Source: Erodium maritimum (taxonomy: Eukaryota > Streptophyta > Magnoliopsida > Geraniales > Geraniaceae). From it: a stretch of DNA of 64,000 bases. The notes under the pieces are model-generated. The model did not search any database, had not been told where the DNA came from, and worked only from the letters and a program-made list of their open reading frames with translations. This document shows positions 47,204 through 59,299 of this stretch, piece by piece (the stretch's first letter is position 1; each line of letters begins with the position of its first letter). Location of the stretch: assembly GCA_963921825.1 (NCBI GenBank), contig OY997588.1, positions 72,371,020 through 72,435,019 on the forward strand. The letters run 5' to 3'. The translations under genes were made by a program, and so were the position numbers.

Positions 47204-48722
47204 ATGCAGACGTTCCAAATCCGGACAGTGAGACTCGGGCTGCAGACTCTGTTCCGGCAATGGAAAACAGAGCACCTCAAGCTCGATGCTCTGTCCGGGT
47301 GGATGATGGCGTCGACCTGAGCAACACACAACACCGTGCTGAGGACGAGGCTGTGGTCTCACTTACCGCGGTTACTGAAACGCTTGTGGATCAAGAGGAA
47401 GATGGTGATGTCCGTAGAGATAGTGAGGCTGTTCACCGGCGACGAACCCGAGCTCGTTTTGTGGAGAGTGAAACGGAGATCTACGTGCGAAGTCTACCAT
47501 TTGCTGCAACAGAAGACTCTTTCAAGGGCATGTTTCTACCCTTTGGTGACATTGAAGCTTTCTCCTTGCTGAAGAGACCAAATAAGAAAGGTTTTTTCTT
47601 TGGCTTCATCCGTTTCTCTTCTCATTCTACTGCAGTACAGGCAATAGATGCGTTTAATGGGTTTACTCTAAACGGACATGTCCTGTTCCTGGCTTTCTCA
47701 CGACGTCCCTTGAGGTCTCCGGCGATTGACCCTGGTGGAGACGCAAAACAAAGCACTTGCTCTGTTTCACGAGTTGTTCCAGAAGCTCGCTCCAGGGAGC
47801 TTCTTCTGACGACTGGAGAAGGACAGGAGCTCCTGGGTGAGGATACCAATCAGATCTTTTGTTCGCCGGCGACCATTTCGCCGTCGCTGTCCAAGGAAGC
47901 CGATTTCCTGCTTCTCTCGTCTCCCGAATTTTCTGGCGCCGAGATTCATGGGATTACGATCACAGAGATTCCTCTTTTGAAAGAGCTTCCTTTTTCAACT
48001 TGTGGTGATTCTGGAGTGATTTCGGGAGTGGTTTCGCCGATGATTACGGCGTCACCAGACTCGGTTCCGTGTGATGTGCAGGTCGCGTCTGTAGCTCAAT
48101 CGTTTCATGGGCTGGCAAGTGGGATTAATGAGGCCCATGCCGATCCGGTTCAGGCTCTTATGTTTGGGCCTGACATGGACAGGTCTTTTTCTTGGATGAG
48201 TTGGTACTTAAAGGGGATCTTTTAGATGGGCTTCCTTTAAAACCACCCATCAAGGCCCAAGTCCGTGAAGATCCAAGTTTGGAGACCGTTTTTAATCGTA
48301 TTGGAAATGATCTTGGTCCGCTACCATTTCTGGAAGTCGGGTTACAAGGAAGTTCATGGAAGGAAGCCTTGGAAAAACCGGTTTCTGGAGCCGAGCCAAA
48401 GAAACGTGGACGTCCAAAGAAGGGTCATTCGAAGGTGATTGTTCCACCAAATGTGCTCTATCAGACAAGAGCCAGGATTTCTGCTGATAGAGGGGATAAG
48501 ATGGGACGTTTTATTGTGGACGTTGCTAAAAGAGATAGCTCGGGCAAGTGGAGCTACAACTCGAAAGTTGGCCATAAACCAGTTGATCTTTGTGCTTTGG
48601 CATTTGAGAAGGATGTCGAGGGCAGGAAGAACACGGAGTCCTTGGAACCGACTGTAGAACCTGCTTTATCCCCTATTCCGGTTTCTAACCGGTTCACTTG
48701 TTCGAATCCGGATAGGAAGTAG
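47204..48722 (+). pseudogene. RRM and AT-hook ORF1-like protein, one frameshift (retroposon 1)
   Basis: Open from the 5' junction; first ATG at 47260. An RRM lies at about 47475-47705 with RNP2 IYVRSLPF and RNP1 KGFFFGFIRF. A long acidic, low-complexity middle follows. Near 48185-48195, in a T-rich run, the frame shifts. The second frame carries DPSLETVFNRIGNDLGPL, an AT-hook-like KKRGRPKKG (about 48400), PPNVLYQTRAR and the end PVSNRFTCSNPDRK, with stop at 48720. RRMs bind single-stranded RNA. In plant L1 elements such an ORF1 protein packages the element RNA. This call is by motif and element context, not by alignment. A cellular RRM gene is unlikely given the second copy with the same tail. 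Confidence 0.75.
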
Positions 48723-48885
48723 GAATGCTGTTTTTTTTCTTGTATTTCTTTTTTCTGTTTGCTTTCTGCTCTTTGGAGCTGGTAATGGTCTGTGGTAAGA
48801 ATCTTTTTGGATCCTCTCCTGCTTTGTTCTATATTCTTATAGAACATTTGCTTTAATAAAAAAATTTAGCCTATCAAAAAAAAAG
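48723..48885 (+). other. 3' UTR and tail of RRM retroposon 1
   Basis: T-rich sequence, then CTTTAATAAAAAAATTTAGC and a poly(A)-like run. Reverse-complement similarity to 59300-59345 marks the conserved 3' end. Confidence 0.7.
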
Positions 48886-50464
48886 AAAAAAATTCAGCAC
48901 TAGTTCTTACCAAAACAAGAACACCGGTTAACGAATGATTGGCTTGAGTCTCCAAGACGCCTACGTATCCACATGGGAATCAAAGCCACGTAGTTCTTCT
49001 CTTTGAGGACTCAAGAACACAAACATGGAGGTGGAAACTAGCCAAACCCGAAATGGCCATGGAAGAGGGAGAGAAAATGTGTTTCTTATTCTTGTCTTGT
49101 GTTTGTTATGTTGAAAAAAGATGACTTAAACATAACAAAACCCATACTTGTCCAACTAAAGGCATGGGACAAGTATGGTGTCAAGTAAGGTGTAAATAGG
49201 ACAAAGTATGGCAAGACAAGATTGGGTTAGGCGGTGAATCACCAACACCTTAATCCTTGTCTTGCTTACTTAGTACTAATTAATCAAGACTTGATTAATT
49301 AGTTCAATGGGCCTTGGTTGCATGGGCCTTTCATGGGCCTCTTGGAACATGGCCCATGGCCATTTCCAATGAGGTCCCGTGATTCGCTCATCGCCTCCAT
49401 GCCTTCCATACCGGAAATGTCCAACATTATCCGACGCGATCAATCCCAAGACTCCAAGCCTTGTCTCGATCTGTAAAGTCCTATTCACTTACGGGCACAT
49501 GAACCAAAACCCAGTTTTGGTCATGTCCCGAGACAACTCCCTTTTGGCCATTCTCCATAAATGTGTCAATGAGTTTCATCCTCCGGTGCGACCCTTAGGT
49601 TTATGCATGTCAATAGATCAACGTAAAATATCATTTTACTTGATCGTATTTAAGTGGAAACTAACGAGACTTTAGTATTGCCTGACACTGCATAACGAAT
49701 CGACCCTGTCGATTCTAACCTTTCTGTCGTCCCTGTCATTATCCTTTTATCTCCGATATCCTGATTGAGATAAGGCATAGAGCCGTCATCCTTATTATTC
49801 TCAATCACTGTTCCTCGATATGTGAGATGACTGAATATATGATACCCAGTATCATGTGCATGGCCATACTATTCTTTCAGTCACTCTCGATCAAGCGGCC
49901 GAGAAACGATATCTTTCTCATACCTTAGTATGAGGGATAAATCCCTTAGCCGTCTTTCATGTCACTCATGTAGCCCGTCCCCAAGCCAATCTTGGCCGTT
50001 ATGGAAGCCCTGTTACGGACAACGTTAGGCTCAGGTCAAACTAAGTTGTTGACTACATAGCGATCATAAAGACTCCTTGGTCTAAGGATACATGACAAGC
50101 TACGACACTGAATATGTTCGTGACTTAATCTATGGCACATATTCAGGGCGGGTCGTCCAATATCATGTCTCACATGATATCTATGATCAGACTCCAGAAT
50201 CTCATTCCAATGACTAACAGAACGTAAGCCATAAAAAGCCATCTTTCATACTAGTCGCTTCTAGTGAAGCTTTGTTGACTAGGGACCCTATCGAGTGTGA
50301 TCTATCTCGATCTATGGTTCTATTTGCATTGTGGGCATAGATCAGAGCACACATCGATATATCACTCCAACACATAAGTAATATAAAGCCGCTTTAATTT
50401 TATTGCTAACGGTGATATATACATTTGGACATTTAGGATTGAACTACGGGCACTAAGACTAACA
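48886..50464 (-). repeat. 3' LTR of copia D, truncated
   Basis: Matches C's LTR from its position 117 to its end AGACTAACA at 50464. It shares CCCATGGCCATTTCCAATGA with the 5' LTR of B, so it belongs to the same sublineage. Confidence 0.9.
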
Positions 50465-52396
50465 ATCTCCCACTTGCCCTAGTTCCAATCTAAACTCCAA
50501 TATGTCCCCGTCGACTTTAAATGTCTAACATGTTTAGGCAGCGACAGTGCCTTAGTCAAAGGGTTGGCTATGTTATCATCCGTTGCAATATAAGTTATCT
50601 TCACTTCACCTCGGTTTAATATTTCTCTGATGAGGTGGATACGCTATAGTACATGTTTGGATTTGTTATGCGATCTGGGCTTTTAGCTTGCGCAATGGCC
50701 CTTGTGTTGTCGCAAAATGGATTCACCTGGCTGGATGGGTTTTTAATTACACCCAACCCTGACGTGAATTTCCAAATCCACATAGCCTCTTTAGCTGCTT
50801 CTATAGCATCCATGTACTTGGCCTCTATTGTAGATTCAGCGACGGTATCTTGCTTTACGCTTTCCCAGCTAAAGCTCCGTCATTCAGCGTAAACACATAT
50901 CCTGACCGACTTCTAATGTCATCTGGATTTGTCTTGGAAAACTAGCGTCTACTCATCCTTCGACGACTAGTTCAACATCATCTTTCCCCTGGATTAGACT
51001 GATGTCTACTGGTACAACATAAGGCTTACGAGACGTGCGGTCTCGTACATGTCATGTCATATATGATCAATCATGCCCTCAGGCGCATGGGATTCGCATC
51101 ATCCTTTTCAGCTCAACAAGTGTCTGAAGACACTTAGTCTTGTTGAGATGAATGCCATGACTAGTGGGTAAGAGTCCTTTCTTTGAATCTAGCATTGAGA
51201 ACGTACTCAATGCCTTGTTCACATAGGTTCCATGACTTAAAACCAAGACCCTCTTGGTGCGATCTCTACATATCTTAATCCCTAAGATGTAAGCAGCATC
51301 GCTTAAGTCCTTTATTGAGAAACACTTCCTCAGCTAAGCTTTAGTCTCGTGCAAGGTTGGGATGTCATTTTCAATGAGAACCAGAATGGTAATCTTGCTC
51401 CCACTAGCCTTCTATAAACGCAAGATTCATCCTCGTTCTTGATTAAGCCAAATCCAATTACAGCTTCATCAAAACGAAGGTTCCAACTCCGAGAAGTTCG
51501 TTTCAATCCATAAATGGATTTCAACAACTTATAAATCTTTCCCTTATTCTTCGGATCGTCAAAACCTTTGGGCCGAGACACACAAATGTACTCAGTCAAA
51601 TTTCCGTTTAGGAAAGCGGTTTGACATCCACTTTCCATATCTCGTAATTTTGATACGCAGTTATGTCAAGAAGAATTTGGATCGATTTAGACCATAGCCA
51701 CTAGGGAGAAGGTTTCCTAATAGTCAATCCATTGGATTTGCCTATAACCTTTCGCCAACAGTTGAGCTTTGTAGGTCAGAGGGTTATCGTCCATGTCCAT
51801 CTTCACCTTGAAGATTCATTTGCATCCGATGGTCCTCACACCATTGTTGGGATCAACCGGTTCCCAGACTCGGTTGTCCGACATGGATTGCATTTCCTCC
51901 CTCATGGCTCCCAGCCATAACTCGGAGTCGGGCCCATCCACGACTTCCTGGAAGGTTGTTGGATCATTGTGATCCACCATGACTTCATTGTCACCTCCAG
52001 ATACCATATCTTGGAGGTGGAAGATTGATCCTTTCAAATCGCCTTGGACCTTCCGAAACTGTAACAAGAATTGGTTCTTACTCTACGACAATCTCTGGCT
52101 CCATTCTACTGGGTTGTCAATTGGTTTAGACAGATCTGTACCATCCTGAATTTCTTCGAGATGCACAGTCCTCCCAATGACGTCTTTGGAAACAAAACTC
52201 ATTTTTCCATAAAGACCCCACCCCAAGCGACGAACACCATGTTCTCACTGGGATTGTAGAAGTAGTATCCCCTTGTTGCTTTGGGATACCACACGAAGGT
52301 GCATATCTCAGATCCTGGTTCGAGCTTAGTCGAAACCAAATGTTTCACATAAGCCTCGCAACCACAAATCTTTAGGAAAGACAAAGCGGGTATCAT
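50465..52396 (-). pseudogene. RNase H, reverse transcriptase and integrase C-terminus of copia D
   Basis: Integrase C-terminal block 52199-52396, RT N-terminal block 51816-52067 and an RT middle block 51330-51638 that is frameshifted near 51410 (one base lost in the KKAS region). At about 51361-51395 the shared YVDD deletion is present (LIENDIP equivalent). RNase H remnants read EAAKEAMWIWKF and CDNTRAIAQAKSP (50616-50813). Confidence 0.82.
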
Positions 52397-52573
52397 CCCG
52401 TACCATTTTAAAATGCTGTCCCTTCCACACCCTTCGTCGAAGCCCGATTCACTATGAATGCGGTCGTCTCTAGAGTATAACCCCTGAAAGAGATTGGGAG
52501 ATCAGTCCAACTAATCATGGAACGGACCATTGTTTAACAATGTCCGATTTTTACGTTTGGCTACACATTTCAA

Positions 52574-53291
52574 CTATAGTGTCCCAGGAGGAGTCCATTC
52601 CAAAAGGATCCCATTCTCTTTTAGATGATCTAATAACTCTGTGGTCAAGTATTTACCACCTCGATCCAATCGAAGTGCCTTAATACCTTTGTCGAGCTGG
52701 TTTTCTACTTTAGTCTTAAACTCTTTGAATTTATAAAAAGCTTCAGAATTATGTCTCACCGAATAGACATAACCATATTTACTGTAATCATCAGTAAATG
52801 TGATAAAGTAGCTAAAACCCCTCCTGGCAAGTGAACTTATTGGTCTACACACATTCGAGTGTATCAGCTCCAATAACTCACCCGCCCTTTCATCGCGATC
52901 GATAAAAGGGCACTTTAGTCATTTTTCTCATCAAACAAACCTTGCACCTATCGATCGAATGGAATTCGAATGAACCTGAAAGTCCGCACTTCTGAAGTGC
53001 TGATAGGCGCTTCTTTTTTATGCGGCCCAAATGACAGTGCCATAACAGAGTTAGGTTTAAATCGTTGGATTTAGACCTCTTGGTATTAACGTAATATATA
53101 GAACTTGAGGCATTGTTACTCATATCTAATATGTACAATCCTCCAACCAAGTCAGTACTTGTATAAAACATATCATTGCATAGAACATTGAAAACTCCAT
53201 TTCCAATATTAACATTATATCCTTCCTTGTCAAACACAGATACAGATATAATATTCCTACTAAAAGTAGGTATGCAATATACATTATACAA
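52574..53291 (-). pseudogene. Integrase remnant of copia D
   Basis: LLWHCHLGRIKKKR keeps the first zinc histidine that A, B and C have lost, but has Arg at the second. CKVCLMRKM follows, then a frameshift near 52890. The core has IHSNVCRP and DRGGKYLTT, the same two catalytic substitutions as the other copies, ending TPPGTL and stop. The retained His means D branched before that one lesion was fixed, while the catalytic lesions are older. Confidence 0.82.
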
Positions 53292-53993
53292 TGCTTAAGA
53301 CAAGGCCACTTGGCAAAGCAAGACTCATGGATCCTACAGCACTTGCCACAACTCTGAGGTCCACTTCGTGCTTTCCAATCCTCTCCTACTTTCAGCCACC
53401 ATATATTAGTGCATGTGTGAGATTCAGTCCTGGTATCTAATACCCATGAATCTTTGGAAGTAGAGAGATGTAGCTCTATAGAGTTAATACCGGATGAAGG
53501 CACGGTCCCACCGCCCTTCCTTAGATCATCCAGATTTCTTGATGAAGGCGCAGTCCTACTGCCCTTCTTCAGATCATCCAGGCTATTTGATGAAGGCGCA
53601 GTCCCACTGCCCTTCTTCAGATCAGCCGTGAACTTCCTGTAATCCTGGTTCCAATGACCAGGCTGTTGGCAGTAGAAGCAGACATTCTCAAGTGTCTCAT
53701 CTTTCCTGCCAAGTGCGCATGGGCCCCGCCCTTGCCACTTCCAATTCCCTTGTTGACCATCAGAATATCCTTGGATCCCAGATCCCTGATATATTCTTCT
53801 CAGCAGTTAATGACACTTCATGTAACTCTGATATGGTCTTAGAGACAGCCTTGTCAAGGACATATTCTTTGCGTTCAGACTTGAGGACTATCCTCAAAAT
53901 TCTGTACCAGTCCAAATAGTTTGTCCCATTTGGCTTGACCCTGTCAAGAATGGTTTTTAATGACAAACTATTAATGTTCGCAGAATTTGCCAT
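53292..53993 (-). pseudogene. gag and protease start of copia D
   Basis: ATG at 53993 (MANSANINSLSLKTIL, VKPNGTNYLDWYRIL), the shared gag core deletion, a zinc knuckle ending NQDYRKF (Tyr at the last ligand), three linker repeats and WVLDTRTESHTC at the protease site. Confidence 0.82.
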
Positions 53994-55935
53994 TTGATCT
54001 ACAATAGATAAAATTCAATCTAGTAAACTGAATAAATTTTAGGGAAAATTTCATTTTACCACCCTGTCAAACATTTAACTTCAGTTTGATACCCTGGCAT
54101 AAATTTTTATCAGTTTCATACCCTAACCAAACTTTTAATTTCACTTTCATACCCAGCCGGGTAAAATGTCCAAAATACCCCTAACTATTACTCAAATTTT
54201 CATCTCATGCCACTGACTAAGAATTTGAAAAGAAGTGAAATGACAATAATACCCTTCATTGTTTAGGGTGTTAAACTAAAAATTTCAATAATTTTAAAAC
54301 AAAATCAGTTTTTTTTTATAAATTCAATTTTTAATTTCAAAAAATCAGATTTTAATTTTAAAAATACATAAAAAAAAGTTTTTTATATAAAAATATTTTT
54401 TTTATTAAAAACAGTTTTTATATAAAAAAATTATTTTTATTAAAAAAAAAGTCAGACTCGACTGCGTCTTTTCCGGCTGGTCTCCGGCCACCCCTCCTCC
54501 GTCGGCGTCGTCCCCGACCCCTCCCACCTCGCCGGCGTCGTCCCCGACCTCCTCCCTCAAACCACGCCGACCATTTTACAATATTTCAGATCTGAACTGG
54601 TTCAGATCGCCGGCGTGGTTTGAGGGAGGAGGTCGGGGACGACGCCGACGAGGTGGGAGGGGTCGGGGACGACGCCGGCAGAGGAGGGGTGGCCGGAGAC
54701 CAGCCGGAGACAAGCCGGAGAAGACGCAGTCGCGTATGAATTTTTTTTTAATAAAAATAATTTTTTATATAAAAACTTTTTTCAATAAAAAAAATATTTT
54801 TATATAAAAAAACTTTTTTTATGTATTTTTAAAATTAAAATCTGATTTTTTGAAATTAAAAATTGAATTTATAAAAAAAACTGATTTTGTTTTAAAATTA
54901 TTGAAATTTTCAGTTTAACACCCTAAACAATGAAGGGTATTATTGTCATTTCACTTCTTTTCAAATTCTGAGTCAGTGGCATGAGATGAAAATTTGAGTA
55001 ATAGTTAGGGGTATTTTGGACATTTTACCCGGCTGGGTATGAAAGTGAAATTAGAAGTTTGGTTAGGGTATGAAACTGATAAAAATTTATGCCAGGGTAT
55101 CAAACTGAAGTTAAATGTTTGACAGGGTGGTAAAATGAAATTTTCCCTAAATTTTATGAAGATCAAGCTTAAACACCAACAATCGATTCTAAACCTTTAG
55201 AATCTGAAACCAAGATCCTTGATTCACTAGATTAAGCTGAACGAATGCTCACCACTCAATCGAGCTATGTAGGTAGGACCCCGTCCAATCACATCCAATG
55301 TGACTCTTGGCTAGGGTATGTACTTAAGTACACGGCTTACCCTATCTGATACCCTAACTCAACCCTAGCTGAGAATCGTAGTTGGGTCCACCAATTTTCA
55401 ATTATGACCCGCCATTATGTAGGTGCTCCGCTAAGGCGCACGAAACCCACATATGTCGTCCAAACCTACTACCCCGCCTTCCCATGGATGCTCCGCTAAG
55501 GCGCACGACACCCATAGGACGGGAGGTAGTAAGGTGTTGAGAATTGGGAGGTATCGGACATGACCCATTTTCACTTGTCCGGTTGTGTTTAAAACTTTTG
55601 GCACATCCTACATGCGATGAGCACATCAACTACATTCCAAATGTAATGATGCCTCCAATTACATCCAATATAATTCTTCCTTCGAACCCGTCAACTACAT
55701 CTAATGTAATGACGGTTCTAAGGGCTCACACACAAGGATTAAAATTCCAATTTTATCTTTGCATGTGAGGTGATATGCTCGGTAAATAAAGTTAAGCATG
55801 CAATTCTAAAACACATAGAATTAGTCATGCATAAACTAAACTAAGCATAAAGCGATAAATGTGCACATAATAGCCCCCTAAACTAACTCCCACTAGCTTC
55901 TTGAGCTCCACCGACTCCAAGGCGATGCCAACACC
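53994..55935 (-). other. Leader of copia D, split by a MULE
   Basis: Leader sequence at 53994-54041 and 55148-55935, aligning with 17413-18230 of B. It stops at GCGATGCCAACACC. It carries both CTCCGCTAA-type units (55426 and 55489). Confidence 0.8.
54042..55147. mobile_element. Foldback Mutator-like element (MULE), 1106 bp
   Basis: GGGAAAATTTCATTTTACC at 54042 mirrors GGTAAAATGAAATTTTCCC at 55129-55147. The inversion continues nearly the whole length: arms 54042-54570 and 54611-55147 around a 40-bp loop. A perfect 9-bp target duplication TAAATTTTA (54033-54041 and 55148-55156) marks a Mutator-superfamily insertion. The uninterrupted sequence is seen at 17452 in B. A GC-rich block in each arm (54452-54570 and its mirror) contrasts with the AT-rich rest and contains a repeated GTCGTCCCCGACC motif. 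No transposase is encoded, so it moves in trans. Confidence 0.93.
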
Positions 55936-56910
55936 TTACGTTAGTTTTCACTTATAAAGGATCGACAGAAAGGTTAGAATCGACAGGGTCGATTCGTTAT
56001 GCAGTGTTAGGCAATACTAAAATCTCGTTAGTTTTCACTTATAAAGGATCAAGTAAAATGAGATTTTACGTTGACCTATTGACATTCATAAACTTAAGGG
56101 TCACACCGGAGGGTGAAACTCATTGGCACATTTATGGAGAATGGCCAAAAAGGAGTTTTCTCGGGACATGACCAAAACTAGCTTTTGGGTCATGTGTCCG
56201 TAAGTGAATAGGACTTTACGGATCAAGACAAGGCTTGGAGTCTTGGGATTGATCGCGTCAGATAATGTTGGACATTTAAGGTATGGAAGGGTTGGTGGCG
56301 ATGAGCCCGTCACGGGACCTCATTGGGAATGGCCACGGTCCATGTTCCAAGAGGCCCATGAGAGGCCCATGCAAACAAGGCCTATGGAACTAATTAATCA
56401 AGTCTTCACTAATTAGTACTAAGCAAGCAAGACAAGGATTAAGGTGTTAATTGTTCACCACCTAACCCCATCTTGCCTAGCCATACTTTGTCCTATTTAC
56501 ACCTTACTTGTCATCATGCTTGTCTCATGCGTTTAGTTGGACAAGTTTATGTGGTTTGTTATGTAAGTCATCTTTTTTCAACATAACAAACACAAGACAC
56601 AAATAGGAAACAACATTTTCTCTCCCTTCTCCCTATAATTTAGGCCAAGGAGTGTTCTTCCTCCATATTTGGTGTTCTTGAGTCCTCTTTAGAAGAACTA
56701 CGTGGCTTTGATTCCCAAGTGGATACATAGGCGTCTTGGAGACTCAAGCCAAATCATTCTTTACCCGGTGTTCTTGTTATGGTATGAAAATGTTGATTTT
56801 ATTCTTGTGATTCTAATCTATGGTAGTTGATTCATGGTTTTATAGGTCTCTTGATTTTATTTTTCATTCCGCTGCGAGTATGCGTTCATACCCTCCATCG
56901 AGACCCAATA
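55936..56910 (+). repeat. 5' LTR of copia E, left-truncated
   Basis: LTR sequence from its middle to its end CGAGACCCAATA (final C to T change). It belongs to the subfamily with the ATGCGTTCATACCCTCC end. At its broken left edge a 28-bp stretch (CGTTAGTTTTCACTTATAAA plus 8 bases) occurs twice, near 55938 and 56026. Confidence 0.85.
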
Positions 56911-58345
56911 GTGGTATCAGAGTCGTGCTACCTTCGGGATTCACAAGACGGTGCTGAAAGGATCGGTTTTGACATGTTAATTTGCCAAATTGTTTGATAA
57001 CAAGTTTTATATTCTTGTGTTATGGATTTAATGCATGTAAAATGAATTTTTGAAAGTTATTTCAAATCTGGAAATTTTGAAAAAAATGGATTTTTCGGGT
57101 CTTGGGGTACCAAACGGGGCTCCGTTGGACGGAGTTAGGCCAAACATGACCATTGGATGGTTGATATGCCAAGGCTAAACCGTTTTATTAGTTATGACGA
57201 GTTCGGAACCATCATGACGAACTCGAAGATCAAATGTTCAAAAGTTTCATTTTTGAACGGTTTCGATAAACCGAGCATCAAAAAATTTCGGAACTTGTCT
57301 ATTAATTAAAACCGGAAAATCATATGATATTTGATAACATGCTTGTTTAATAACACGATGTGTGATCTGATGTTGGCATGATGTACATAATAGCCCCGAG
57401 CTCGATTTAATTATTTATCGCTTTTCACGGCCTGCAAGCCGTTAAAGTTAGCGTGTAATTATTCTTTTAAGGTGTGGTCGTCGAACCACTTTTTTGTAAT
57501 ATTTATTTCTTCTCGACCTGCGAATCGTGTATTAAATTGTAATATTTTTCTCAAGACGAAAAAAGGGCAAAAAGGTCTTTTGGTGACTTCTCGGATATTG
57601 ACATCGGTTTGGAGTCGATGGAGCTCGAGAAGCTAGTGGGAGTTGGTTTAGGGGGCTATTATGTGCACATTTATTGCTTTATGCTTGGTTTAGTTTTTGT
57701 ATGATTAATTCTATGTGTTTTAGAATTGCATAATGAACTTTATTTACTGAGCTTATATCACCTCACATGCAAAGATAAAATTAGATTTTAATCCTTGTTT
57801 TTGAGCCCTTAGAACCGTCATTATATTGAATGTAGTTGACGGGTTCGAAGGAAGAATTACATTGGATGTAATTGGAGGTGTCATTACATTTGGAATGTAG
57901 TTTATGTGCTCATCGCATCTAGGATATGCCAAAAGTTTTAAACACAACCGGACAAGTAAAAACGGGTCATGTCCGATACCTCCCAATTATCAACACATTA
58001 CTACCTCCCCATCCTATGGGTGTCGTGCGCCTCAGCGGAGCAACTACATAATGACAGGTCATAGTTGAAAATTGGTGGACTCGACTATGATTCTCAGCTA
58101 GGGTATCAGATAGGGTAAGCCGTGTACTTAAGTACATACCTTATCAATGAGTCACGTTGGATGTGATTCGACGGGGTCTTACCTACATAGCCCGATTGAG
58201 TGGTGAGCCTTCGTTCAGCTTGATCGATTGAATTAAGGATCTTTGTTTTAGATTCTAAAGGTATATAATCAATTGTTGGTGTTTAACCTTGATCTTCATA
58301 AAATTTATTCAGTTTATTGATTGAATTTTATCTGTTGTAGATTAA
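56911..58345 (+). other. Primer site and leader of copia E
   Basis: TGGTATCAGAG at 56912-56922 follows the LTR by one base. The leader aligns with those of B and C in reverse complement, including the GCTCCGTTGGACGGAG hairpin (57119-57134). No coding frame. Confidence 0.85.
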
Positions 58346-58843
58346 ATGGCAAATTCAGCAAACATTAATAGTTTGTCATTAAAAACCATTCTTGACAGGG
58401 TCAAGCTAAATGGGACAAACTATTTGGACTGGTATAAAATTTAGAGGATAGTCCTCAAGTCTGAACGCAAAAAACATGGCCTTGACAAGGCCGTCTCTAA
58501 GACCATATCAGAGTTACACAAAATGTCATTAACTGCTGAGAAGAATATCAGGGATCTGGGATCTAAGGATATTCTTATGGAATTGGAATTGGCAAGGGCA
58601 GGGTGCATGCTAACTTGGTAGGAGAGATGAGACACTTGAGAATGTCTGCTTCTACTGCCAACAGTCTGGTCATTGGAACCGGGATTATAGGAAGTTCACG
58701 TCTGATCTGAAGAAGGGCAGTAAAACTGCGCCTTCATCACGAAACCTGGATGATCTAAGGAAGGGCGGTGGGACCGTGCTTTCATCCGGTATTAACTCTA
58801 TACAGCTACATCTCCCTACTTCCAAAGATTCATGAGTATTAGA
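58346..58843 (+). pseudogene. gag of copia E, truncated
   Basis: ATG at 58346 (MANSANINSLSLKTIL), stop after LDWYKI at about 58440, the shared gag core deletion, zinc knuckle with NRDYRKF, and only two linker repeats. It is cut in the protease region, just after TCATGAGTATTAGA, by a reverse LTR starting at 58844. Confidence 0.85.
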
Positions 58844-59299
58844 TGTTGGGTCTCGATGGATGGTATGAACACATACTTGCAACAGAAATAACTCGAGACC
58901 ATGCCATAGAACACTACCAAATATTAGATACACAAGAGAATAAACAATATGGATGTCTCCTTACCAATTAGTTTAAGAACACAAAAGAAACGATGATTGG
59001 CTTGAGTCTCCAAGACGCCTATGTATCCAATTGGAATCAAAGCCACATAGTTCTTTTTAGATGGCTCAAGAACACAACAAGATGGAGAAAAAATACCAAA
59101 CCCGAAATTGTAGGGAGACAGGGAGATAAGTTGTGTTCCTATTCTTGTCTTTTGTTTTGTTGTAGGAAAAAGATGACTTAAACCATCAACAACCATCAAG
59201 GACAAGTAAGGTGTGAAGCATGGTGTGAAGTAAGACAAGTATGGTGCTAAGTATGGGAAGACAAGATGGGTTAGGTGGTGAATCACAAACACCTTAATC

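Larger units (their letters stand above)
47204..48885 (+). mobile_element. RRM retroposon 1 (non-LTR, ORF1-type only)
   Basis: Between an LTR end (47203) and a truncated reverse LTR (48886) lies a coding block, a short 3' UTR and an A-rich tail. The 3' end (GAACATTTGCTTTAATAAAA, TTAGCCTATCAAAAAAAA) matches that of retroposon 2, so the boundary is a real family 3' end. No endonuclease or reverse transcriptase follows the first ORF. The 5' end is truncated: the frame is already open at the LTR junction. The family resembles RRM-type ORF1 of plant L1 LINEs. Confidence 0.7.
48886..55935 (-). mobile_element. Copia element D, both ends lost
   Basis: Reverse 3' LTR lacking its first 115 bp or so (starts AATTCAGCACTAG), internal region from 50465, gag ATG at 53993, and a leader that is split by a MULE (54042-55147) and stops at 55935. 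The 5' LTR and primer site are missing: the leader joins a plus-strand LTR fragment. It carries the same shared lesions as B and C, plus private frameshifts. Confidence 0.9.

Noticed and set aside
47260-48225. The RRM ORF as a host SR-type or RNA-binding gene
   Set aside because: No introns, a poly(A)-like tail, a second copy with the same 3' end at 59300-61124, and placement inside LTRs all point to a retroposon.
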